Assembly (NCBI GenBank): GCA_037042185.1 | Contig: JAXQJY010000030.1 | Span: 310,001 to 374,000 of the forward strand | Reading direction: 5' to 3' | Origin: Sordariomycetes sp. S80-01Y | Lineage: Eukaryota; Ascomycota; Sordariomycetes | Length of the DNA stretch: 64,000 nucleotides | Part shown: positions 43,096 to 52,573 of the stretch, in pieces | Layout: each line of letters opens with the position of its first letter | How positions within the stretch are numbered: position 1 is the first letter of the stretch | Made by a program: the position numbers and the translations under genes | Notes under the pieces: model-generated | What the model was told of the DNA's origin: nothing | The model's input: the letters and a program-made list of their open reading frames with translations, nothing else | Databases searched by the model: none

Positions 43096-44031
43096 TCAGC
43101 AAGCGAGAAATTGCTACGGACTTGGTTCGTTCTCCAGCAAAGTTGCGAATTTGGCTTTATTTTATAGAGATTGACTATAGTCGCTTTGTCATGAAGTCAC
43201 TGGAGAAGAGTGGAATGCGTTATGATTTATATAACCCAAGAATGTAGCGGATCACTATAACGTTATCGTGAGACAATCGCACGCATGAGGACTCCATTTG
43301 CAGATCGAGTCTAGATAATTTTAAGCAGTACTTGGCTCACTTTGATCAATTCGTGACAATTTCTGTGTATCTTAAACATGATCTAGACGAAACGCTGGAT
43401 GTACTTCCTGCATAGTCATGACCGAGGAACTAGAATCACTGTGGCTGCGCAGAAATATGCCAGCCCCTTTCACGACAATTCGACGAATTAACAAGGGATG
43501 CTCTTAATATACAATGTATAGCTTTAAATTACCTTTTCCACATATAATTCTCGCTCTTGTTTTGCACTTTCCAGAAGAGCAGAAGTTTTCGTCTCGTTTT
43601 GTCTCCGCGGACTCATTTGTGTCAGGGGGTTGTTTGACCTACGCCCGTGTACAAATTATAGTGTTTCATTTCAACCATCTTTATTGATTGGAATAGATGC
43701 TGGAGGGTAAGTACCTGCGAAGTAATATGGATGTCTCAGTAGGCTTGACACTTCCAGCCTTCTTTTAAGGATCTCCCAACCTTGTGGTTGATTATATCGC
43801 AGCCATAGTCCCGTTCCCTATTCTGTGATATATGTTACAGTATCACTTATAGATTCTTCAAGATATTGCAGTTATTCTGTAGTTCTCTGGCTACTAGCCT
43901 AGACTGAGACTAGAGTTATTTTCGGCTCCATCTTTGTTTGGTCCAAATAGTTATGTATTTGGGTATAAATGTTGTAGCGACCCCTAGCATAGTCTGTCGT
44001 CTCGAATCAAATGTAGTCCTCTGGAAGAACT
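43096..44031. other. AT-rich convergent region with repeat copy B
   Basis: Non-coding, strongly AT-rich between 43470 and 43930. Contains dispersed repeat copy B. Confidence 0.55.
43239..43463 (+). repeat. Dispersed repeat, copy B
   Basis: Same orientation and length as copy A at 38074-38297. It lies 144 bases beyond the carboxylesterase stop. The two copies enclose the regulator-like and carboxylesterase genes. Confidence 0.8.
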
Positions 44032-47000
44032 CTACTTGAGTAACATGCTCTCCGGCGGGCCTAGGTAGCTCGGCCTTTGACCCCCAAAGTTCAACATGAT
44101 CTTGGTCAACACCGTACCGGGCTGAAGCAGCCAAACTTTGAGCGTATGCTTGCCGGGTCCCAACTCATTCTCCCACATAGTAGTATTCACCCAGGCGGCG
44201 TCAAAGACGCTCGCGTCCCATCCGTCTGGCCGAGCTCCCCGCCCTGGCGGTGCCTCACCAATGTAACTGATTTCAACCGGCTCGTCACTATCGTCGAACT
44301 GCACGGCATACGTGAGCGGGCTGCCGGGATAGTTGTTGAGACCTGTACCCATGATCATCGAGACATTGAAGACCCCGGACTCGTTGGAGAATTTAAAAAA
44401 GTCGTACTCAAGTGTCGGGGCTGTCTCGGTCGTCAGACGCTCCTGCGTGTGGTTCGATAGGGAGACCGCACTAAGGGTGCGGCCATAGCCAGGAAGCAGC
44501 GTGTACTCTTGTCCACCGGTACCTTTAACCTGCCTGGTGAAGTGTTCTGCCTCCATCGAGATGTGACCCTGGGACTCGACAAAGCCGGCAGTGAAGTTAC
44601 TCGGCAAGAACGTGTGGTTGTAGAAAACCTCAATCATTGGCGGGTCCGAATGCTGACTGGGCTCCCCACCGCTGTGGTTCACGGTAAAGTTCACCAGTGT
44701 CGAGCCATGTCCCGTAGGAGCAAGGTCCCAGTCGATCGAAATATAGACGCGCTGGTCCCCGGTATCCTGGCAGCTGGGGCAGAGAGCCCCTTCGGTAGTG
44801 TTGATGGTAATGAAGGGCTCCATTGCGAGCTCCCAGGTGGTATTCTCCCTACCCGTGCAGAAGACTTCAAAGTAGGTCCCGGGGCCGTACGGGTCCAATG
44901 GGACAGTAGGCAGGCCAACAGTGTTGAAATCAGAATATTCGTTGTCGCCAGGAGATCGAGCCTTGGATCCCTCCACAGAAACCCCCAGGCCACCGAAAAG
45001 AGCTGTCTGGCGAGGATGCACGAATTGCAATGGTGGCGTGAACTGGCGCATTGGTTGTTGCCTGCGTTGCAGTCAGTACGAGTGAGGTTATGAGAAACAT
45101 CGCTGTCTGCAAGTTTTGGAGACCTAAGACTCACCAGTATGTGTATCCAAGATGCGTCTGGTCCATCATGCCATTCCACTTCCAGTTGAGAAGTGAATTG
45201 TAGCTCTCCATCAACTCGTCGTCCTTGTCAAACATCTTCCGAACACAGTCCGCCATGTCGTTGGCGGCGTTTCTGCCCTGCTCGGCATAGAGTCGGTTGA
45301 GGTCAGCGCCGATGTGGATCTCATATACTGTAGAGCCTGCTAGGATGGGATGCAGGACCATCTGATAAAATGCCGGCCTTGCCTTCTCTGGCAGAGTATC
45401 ATGGAGCGCCTGAGCACGTTCACCGAGCTGCCTCCATTCGGAGAGGACACGGTCCGCTTCCTCGTAGTCCGTGATGCTGTAGATACCGCCCTCCATAGCC
45501 TCGTATACTCTCCTGTGGGCGAGTCGACTGTACCCATGTGCAATCTCTGCGGCCTGCGCGGCATGTTTGACACCAAACTCTCGCGCCGCCCACTCGGCGA
45601 GCCATTTGGGTGTAGAATCTGGGGCCCTCCACGCGTCCATATCATAAGCGAGATCGAAGAAATGAGAGATCGGGATTTCCTGTCGAGAGATCGAGTCAGT
45701 CTATCGGCGGGATACTAAAGCGATGGGGGCTACAAACCAAGGGCTTGATATCTCCCACGTTGACAACCCATAGTTCTCGAGCGTGGCGGTCGTACGCCTG
45801 CACCATCTGCTCGAGCGTTCGCTCGAGTTGAATCGTATTGATCTGAATTCCGTCAGTTGTCGACTCTTGGGGCACCCCGTGGCTATGTTTGAAGATACGT
45901 ACCCATTTGTGTGCTCTCGGAGCCCCCACCAGATCGAAGTGGTAATAGATGCCTGATCCTCCGCTTCTATCTGTCTCGTTGGCCATCGGAAGACGTCGAA
46001 TGTTGCCCCAATTGTCATCTGCCCATATCGTGATGATATCGTCTGACACTTTCATACCTTGCGTATAGTAGTCCATGACTTCTTCGTACAAAGTCCATCC
46101 CTGGGGGACTAGTTTGCCGTCGTTGACGTCTGCAAGAATCCCTCTGGGCTGAGACGATCTCCTCTAGGAGATCGATCTCCGTATTTGGACTCAATGCCGT
46201 GTCGTCGTACCCGCGCATTCCCATTGTGTACAGCGTCTCGTAAGGCTTGGCACGCTCGGCACACTCCTCAAGGAAGGGTCGGACGTTTTCTTCGTTGGTC
46301 TTCCAGTCCCAAGATCCGTTCCCAAAATTGCCCCATTCTTTTGTCGCACATGCCAGTGGTTCCGTGTGGCTCGTCCCCATGACGATGCCGTACTCGTCAG
46401 CCAGAGGCTGGTTCAGGGGGTCGTCGTAGTTGAACATGGAACCCCACATTGCGGGCCACATGTAGTTGGCGCGTAGACGTAAAAGCAGCTCGAAAACGGA
46501 TGAGTAGAAGATGTGGTTGAAGCCCAACCCGTACTCGACGTCCTCAAAATTGTTGCTGATGTAGTTGCTCAGTGCTGGGGCCTCGTCATTGATGAAGAAG
46601 CCACGATATTTCACCGATGGTGACTTCTGTATCTTGGGCTCTGGGAGCATCCAAATCTCCTCGTGCTGGTGGGGTGCAACATCGGCCCAAAAGTACCAGG
46701 GTGAGACGCCAATCTGCTCCGACACATCGTAGATACCGTAGATTGTGCCACGTTTGTCGCTACCTGGAGACTGGCTGTAAGTGATGACAATTCCAGTCCA
46801 AATTCTGGGGGAAACCAATACCTGAGATTACCAGAGCATCGTTCGTTGTCCCATTGCTACGTTTATCGTGAGAGATGACCGTGGAAGTGAAAGCCTCCCA
46901 CTCTCCCTCAATCTGCTCGACGTCGATTCTTCCATCTTCGACAAGTGCTTGAATGATATGGGACTTCTCAACGGAGCCAACAATGATGTTGCAGGTTTGA

Positions 47001-47269
47001 AGGCCTTCTGATGACCCGGAGCTGCTCTCGTTGCGCCTCACAAGGGTTCCGTTCGTGCCTGTGACTCGGCCGAAGTCATCTGCCAAATCCTGCGCAGCCC
47101 GCACGACACCTTTCCAGTCCTTGCCATCGACGCAGATGACGACCGAGGACCCAGCCTTAGCTAGTAACTTCGCTCCAGTGGAGCTCTCGGAGGATACGAT
47201 GGGGGTCTGCCCGAGGGCTCTGACTCCCACTGAAAGCAAGAGCCCACCCAAAAGGAGGGGCGCAACCAT
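44032..47269 (-). CDS. GH115 xylan alpha-1,2-glucuronidase, one frameshift
   Basis: Five exons on the minus strand: 47269-46822, 46763-45903, 45842-45738, 45679-45135, 45061-44032, about 995 residues, normal for the family. Signal peptide at 1-20 (MVAPLLLGGLLLSVGVRALG). GH115 blocks in order: VICVDGKDWKGVVRAAQDL, GTIYGIYDVSEQIGVSPWYFWADV, YRGFFINDEAPAL, ANYMWPAMWGSMFNYDDP, YGIVMGTSHTEPL, IITIWADDNWGNIRRLP, SGIYYHFDLVGAPRAHKW, LWVVNVGDIKPLE, and a C-terminal jelly-roll domain. The enzyme removes (methyl)glucuronic acid from glucuronoxylan outside the cell. Within exon 2, at about 46137-46143, the frame shifts (coding length is 3n+1): codons for LLEEIVSAQR are followed in another frame by ILADVNDGK. 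No intron can explain it. Everything else is intact, so it is either a recent mutation or a sequence error. Confidence 0.87.
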
Positions 47270-48541
47270 TATCAGCCAAGCTTTCTGATCTTAACAAAGA
47301 CGCAAAACGCTAGTGTTACTTTTCCTGTTTGCTCACAGGATTAGATTATCTCTACGAAGGGGGAACGTATGTCCACACTACCAAGAGCCTTCCTCTTATA
47401 CTCGCTTACAGCAATTCAAGCATGATTGGGAACGGAGTTAGGCACGTAAGTATCTCTAGGAAATTATTTCGCAGTCGCCGCTTGCGAAAATACCAGTACT
47501 ACTTTATCCGGCGCCCTGGAAGGGTTCGTCGAAAGATTCTGTATTAAGTCGGAACCCCAACTTACAAAACGCCAATTACCGGCGTCGGAAAGATACCGCC
47601 TTGGCAACGCGCGGGGAAGGCTCAGTGACATCCTCATTGGCGTCATTCAGCTGTTACTGTCTTGTTGGTTTCCCCGCACGCTCTCGTCAAAGGAATCACC
47701 CCGGGTGCGGGGGCCACCGATTCAGCAGTTTTAACCGGTACAGGATCGCCTGAAGGTAGCCACTGTGCGTGAGTCGTTCCTCAATTATCCTCTTTGGTAT
47801 TACAGGATACGCGGATCTACTTTCTTGAACGCCACTAAGCTCCAGCATCCCGGGTCCAAGTGACTGGCTGGCTTGGCTATGTTCTTAGACCCCAGTACAG
47901 CAGACAAGCTGGATGGCCTTATATTTCCCTACAATTTCAAATGTCCGGCGGTTTGATTTCCATGTCTCACGGCTTTTGCGACTACCGGGACATTCTGTTG
48001 CCGCTGCTGGTGCGTTGAAAGGCTGTATAAGGATGCAGTTTCGTCTTCTCGAAGATCCAATTAGGTGACATGACTCCCAGGAAACATCTGCAGCAAGACT
48101 CATAGTAACTGAAGGGGGTTGTGGTAGTAGTAGTAGATGTGGGGTATTGTTCCTAAATGGCATGCGCTAAAATATGACTTGTGGATAGCAGTGATGAAGA
48201 TCTCGCTTAAAACGCCAGCTCTAGTACCGGCTAAATAGCATGGCTCCCTGACAAAGTTTGGAAAATGATTTACCCTAATGCCCAATATACGGACCTTAGT
48301 AGCCATCGGTCGCAATTCGTTTCTGGGCTGACTAGGGTGTCGCCATCAAATTGGGATTTAACCGCGACCATGCAGCCGCTCCAATGGGCTGGTTCTGACG
48401 GATTTACGCTAAGGGACCAAAAGTGCTACAGTTCGGTTATGTTACTTCGAGTCTCTGCTATAAAGTAACGCTGATCAAATACGCATAGCGATGTCGTGGC
48501 AGTACATACCTTGAAGCGGCACCTATTAATTGGCAGAAAAC
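47270..48541. other. Divergent promoter between GH115 and GH43-like genes
   Basis: No coding sequence seen. One exact GGCTAAA site is listed separately. Confidence 0.55.
48229..48235 (+). promoter_or_regulatory. Candidate XlnR/Xyr1 site GGCTAAA
   Basis: Exact match to the core bound by the xylanase regulator XlnR/Xyr1, 307 bases before the GH43-like ATG and about 960 bases from the GH115 start. A seven-base word can occur by chance; the neighbouring xylan-type enzymes make it plausible. Confidence 0.35.
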
Positions 48542-50257
48542 ATGCTATCCCAGCTGCTGAAGCGTCAACGTGCCCTGACGACGTTAGTTGTCACCGGCAT
48601 TCTCTCAACGAATTTTGTTCAAAGCGTTGCTGCCTCCCCGGTCAGCATACTAGACGACATTGTATTACCACATGCAGACGATGTTCGTGGCTATCTCACA
48701 CTACCATCGGAACACCCCGAACACGAAGGCGTTCGTATCCAATGGAAGTCTTCTCATCCGCATGTCATTTCAGACAGGCCTCAAGGAAAGATCGCCGCTG
48801 GCGTTGTGCACAGGCCTCCCGTTGGATCAGATCCTGTCACGGTAACCTTGACTGCATGCACTCAAGGGGGTCATTGCCGATCATGCCGCGAAATTCCCGT
48901 GACAGTTGCACCTGCTGTTGATCTCGCCGAGTTCTCTCGATATGCCATGGCCAATTTTGCGAGGTCCAACTCGCAAACCGGGCAGCAAGTGTATTTTGCA
49001 ACAAGCGATGGAAATGAGGCCACAACCTGGACGGCTACAAACCATGGAGAAGCAGTGCTCAACTCTACGAAGGGCATGCACGCGACGCGAGATCCTGTGA
49101 TTGTTCGATCCCCAGAAGGAGACAGATTCTTCCTGATTGCGACCGATCTCAATGTCGACGGCACGGAATACGGCTGGAAGGACTGGGACTGGGCTCAGAG
49201 TGGCGCAAGTCGCTACATCGAAGTCTGGGAATCCGACGACCTGCGCAACTGGTCCGAACAGCGCCATGTGCTTGTCTCTCCTGAAGAAGCCGGGATGACA
49301 TATGCTCCAGAGGCGATCTGGGACCCTGATATTGGGGCTTACGTGGTATACTGGACGTCGAGCATGTATCCAGAGGGGACCTACTATACCCCTGACAAGG
49401 AAGATCCCAACGGGAGATATCCTTTGACGCGAGGCCAGACGCTCTACGCCACCACCCGCGATTTCATCACTTTCAGCCCTGCTAAGGTCATGTCTGGGCG
49501 CCCCGGACACGGGGTGCTCGATCCTGTGATTTACCCGGGTGAGGACGGATATTACCAACGCATCGTCTCCGATCGCAACTCCACGGGCGTGAACCTGACA
49601 TGGTACGGCCAGCCCTGCGATTCGGAGGATCTCTACCAAGAAAGGGCAAAGTCTATTCTCGCCCCGGCAGATGACTGGGAGCTTGTTGCCACGTGCATCA
49701 CCCATAACGAGATGAACACCACCTATGCTGAAGGCCCATTAATCGCAAAGGCGAATCCAGGAGACCCACGCGGGAAAGGCTACTACATGTATGCTGATCA
49801 GAAATGGGCTGGCTCACCATCTGGCGAGCCCATGGAGGAGCAGTACCATCCATACTGGACTCAAGACATTGACAAGCCTGATTGGAAGCCTATCAACTGG
49901 ACCAAGAAGCCCGCGTACAACCAGGCACTCGGTGTCATCCGTCATGGTCATATCTGGTCTGTCACCACCGCGGAGCATGCAGCGCTGCGCGGGGCGGATC
50001 TGCGGTCAATTGAACTAACTCCCCCGAAGAAGAAGACCTACCGTCTGGGAGAGGACCTTGATCTCGAGGGTCTCGTTGTTTCTGCGCAGTATTCAGATGG
50101 CGTTGAGGACGATAAGATCTTCGAGGGCTACGGTGGCTTCCAAGTGTCAGGATATGATAAATCCACCCCTGGGCAACAAAAGATCAAGATATCTTACACT
50201 GTACTTGACGTTACCAAAAGTGCTACCTTTATGGTAAAAGTGCAGGGTCATCGGTGA
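48542..50257 (+). CDS. Secreted GH43-like glycoside hydrolase with Ig-like domains
   Basis: Single exon, 571 residues from ATG at 48542. Signal peptide about 1-32 (ending VAAS|P). Residues about 36-125 form an immunoglobulin-like module often found before bacterial-type GH43 domains (IQWKSSHPHVI ... VTLTACTQGG). The five-bladed GH43-like catalytic domain follows (about 130-480): DPVIVRSPEGDRFFLIATD with candidate base Asp184, TYAPEAIWDPDIGAYVVYW with the pKa-modulating Asp, and TYAEGPLIAKANPG with the candidate acid Glu. The C-terminal 75 residues (SIELTPPKKKTYRLGEDLDL, then VSAQYSDG) are a bacterial Ig-like (Big_3) fold, rare in fungi. Likely acts on arabinan or arabinoxylan side chains. The domain mix suggests an ancient bacterial source. 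Divergent from GH115. Confidence 0.85.
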   Translation: MLSQLLKRQRALTTLVVTGILSTNFVQSVAASPVSILDDIVLPHADDVRGYLTLPSEHPEHEGVRIQWKSSHPHVISDRPQGKIAAGVVHRPPVGSDPVTVTLTACTQGGHCRSCREIPVTVAPAVDLAEFSRYAMANFARSNSQTGQQVYFATSDGNEATTWTATNHGEAVLNSTKGMHATRDPVIVRSPEGDRFFLIATDLNVDGTEYGWKDWDWAQSGASRYIEVWESDDLRNWSEQRHVLVSPEEAGMTYAPEAIWDPDIGAYVVYWTSSMYPEGTYYTPDKEDPNGRYPLTRGQTLYATTRDFITFSPAKVMSGRPGHGVLDPVIYPGEDGYYQRIVSDRNSTGVNLTWYGQPCDSEDLYQERAKSILAPADDWELVATCITHNEMNTTYAEGPLIAKANPGDPRGKGYYMYADQKWAGSPSGEPMEEQYHPYWTQDIDKPDWKPINWTKKPAYNQALGVIRHGHIWSVTTAEHAALRGADLRSIELTPPKKKTYRLGEDLDLEGLVVSAQYSDGVEDDKIFEGYGGFQVSGYDKSTPGQQKIKISYTVLDVTKSATFMVKVQGHR

Positions 50258-51090
50258 AGAACGCAGCGTCTGGAAGAGCGGATAGCAGTAGAGTAGACAG
50301 TCCGCGCCGCTAAGTACTCTAATTCCAGCTCACTATCTCAAAGCTGAATGATGTTACTTTAAAATTTTGGCACGTCTCTAAACAAGACTTGATATACGCA
50401 TCTACTTGTTCTCCCTGTGCTTACTTCTGATCCAGATCTTTACAAGATCCCCACATGGCCAATTACCAGCAACTGTCTTCGACGGCGTAAAGACCTTACG
50501 TGCGCTGGGAAGAACGTATCCCAGGTGTTGTAATTCGACGAGAAAGCTCGCCAGCATTAAAAATTGAAGATGTTTACCATACTTATATCTCTGAGGTGTG
50601 GTTCTTAAACATATAGGGACCTTCCAGTAAAGGTATTGCATATTTCCATGTAAGTTGGATTTATATTTCACAGTGTATACATACACATCGGTTAAATCCC
50701 TAAGCGGAGTCATGGACATATGCTGATGAAAGTCGTCGCATTACAGGACAGTGGGAAGCTGCAGCTCGTACGAAGCAACTGCTCATTAGTCCTTCATTCG
50801 CATGATGAGATCTATTTCCAGCCTGCGACTGCTGCAAGAAAGAAAGATAATTCTCAGGTGTCGGGTCTAAACTGTGCGAAACCACTAGCCTCATCCTTCT
50901 TTTGAATCTACTGTTTGTTGCAATGTATTGCCTGTTTTAGGCCAAGTGGGGTTCACTTGCTGCTCCACCTTCCATGTGTGGCAGGTCCAGAATCTGTCAA
51001 CGCTCTACAAAAACATGGCAATCCGCACGATACACATACGCAAAGAAAACGACGAACTAGCCAAGACTGTTTTGCTCTGAACTGCTCGTC
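50258..51090. other. Intergenic, AT-rich, no gene seen
   Basis: Trailer of the GH43-like gene and promoter of the second metallo-hydrolase; nothing recognised. Confidence 0.55.
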
Positions 51091-52011
51091 ATGGCGCGTT
51101 TCGAGCCTTATGAGCCACCTAAGTCACTCCGGATCTTTAACCCACAACCAGGCGTGTTCGCTTACTATGACGGTCGCACCGGAGAGCGATTATATTCCCC
51201 TCAACCGAACTGGTTAGATGACGGAGCCTTTGTTCTTGGAGTTGCTTCATACTCCATCGTCAGCGGCGCCGAAGCTCTCATTTACGACGCCCACATCACC
51301 CCGGGCCATGCCAAGGCGGTGCAGTCACATTTACGGAGTCTAGGCGTCACCAAAATGATGGTAGTGTATAGTCACCATCACAAAGACCACATCGCTGGGG
51401 CGGAGGGATATGAGGACTGCGATTTCATCGCCCATCGAGACACAGCGCGTGTGTTGGAGGGCAGCCAGGACAGGTTAGCATCTGAAAGTCCACCGGTTCA
51501 TCTGGTCATGCCAACAAAACTCTACGATTCGCAACTCACGATTCGGGTAGGCGAGATCAACGCTGAATTACATCATTTCAACATACACACTTCAGATGGC
51601 ACGGTCTTATGGCTGCCCCATCAACAGCTACTGCTCGTTGGCGATGCCTTGGAAGACACAGTGTCCTACATCTCGGAGCCCGCATCCTCGTCGACTCATG
51701 AACAGGAGCTTCAGCGTCTCGCTTTATTTCCGATCAAGAAGATTCTACCCGCTCACGGAAGTCCCGACCTCATAGGCTCCGGGGGCTATAGCCCGAAGCT
51801 TATTCAAGCAACTTTGGATTACCTCGCCGCTGTCAATGAGCAGGTTGATTCTCCTATCGCGTGGGCACAAACGCTTGAAGAGCTTGTTGCCCCAGATGTT
51901 ACGTCGGGAACGCTGGTCTATCATCAACCCTACGACGAGGTCCACAAAGCCAACATCAAGCTTATAAAGGAATTTCGGAGTTCAAGCGCCAAACTAGCTG
52001 TAACTCCATAG
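51091..52011 (+). CDS. Metallo-beta-lactamase-fold hydrolase, second type
   Basis: Single exon, 306 residues. Zinc motif YSHHHKDHIAG (HxHxDH), then FNIHTSDGTVLWLPHQQLLLVGDALED, where His of the H-T/S-x-G pattern and the Asp of VGDALED are the next ligands, and LPAHGSPDLIG with the final His. The N-terminal strand pattern GVASYSIVSGAEALIYDAHITP is standard. It belongs to the large glyoxalase II-like group of fungal hydrolases and is not closely similar to the other metallo-hydrolase at 37 kb. No signal peptide, so cytosolic. Substrate unknown; thioesters, lactones or pesticide-type esters are possible. Convergent with the NLR gene. Confidence 0.87.
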   Translation: MARFEPYEPPKSLRIFNPQPGVFAYYDGRTGERLYSPQPNWLDDGAFVLGVASYSIVSGAEALIYDAHITPGHAKAVQSHLRSLGVTKMMVVYSHHHKDHIAGAEGYEDCDFIAHRDTARVLEGSQDRLASESPPVHLVMPTKLYDSQLTIRVGEINAELHHFNIHTSDGTVLWLPHQQLLLVGDALEDTVSYISEPASSSTHEQELQRLALFPIKKILPAHGSPDLIGSGGYSPKLIQATLDYLAAVNEQVDSPIAWAQTLEELVAPDVTSGTLVYHQPYDEVHKANIKLIKEFRSSSAKLAVTP

Positions 52012-52573
52012 ATCAAGTTGCACTTAGCCTAAATACCACGAACAATGTCTGGATTTTAATTTCAGCCTTTATGTGACTGGAACAAGCCGCTGCACAGTAA
52101 GACGTATCGAGCGGGAACGACCTGGTTGGTCGGCGTCTATCACTGAACTGGTTGATTGTGCCAAAAGGGTAGATCCCTCAGTGTATCACTTGTGGTCGCT
52201 TCCAGGTGAGTGTGGTTAGTGATGGGACATGGAGGATGTTGTACGAGCGCTCTGCCGCTCCGCCCAGTCGCGCGACACGGGTGAGCTGGATGAGCCTTCG
52301 GCCGTACCAAACTGCCTTCATTCTCAGTCACGGCGAGCGAGACATCCATCTGTCGATTCGCAAGGTGGATAAGCCACGTGGGCTCTTACTGGTTCGACAG
52401 AAAGTGCGGACGCATGTAGTTGGAAATGAGCCACTTAAACGGAACAGACGTTTCGGTCGTCGAACGCTACGTGTGTGGTAGATACGCAATGTCTTTCTCT
52501 ACTTGGGTTGCTGCTATTTCTGCTCCACGATCTTACAAAATCCACCAAGTTCAACGTATACATATTCTCTTTG
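52012..52573. other. Convergent trailer region
   Basis: No gene seen between the metallo-hydrolase and NLR stops. Confidence 0.55.
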
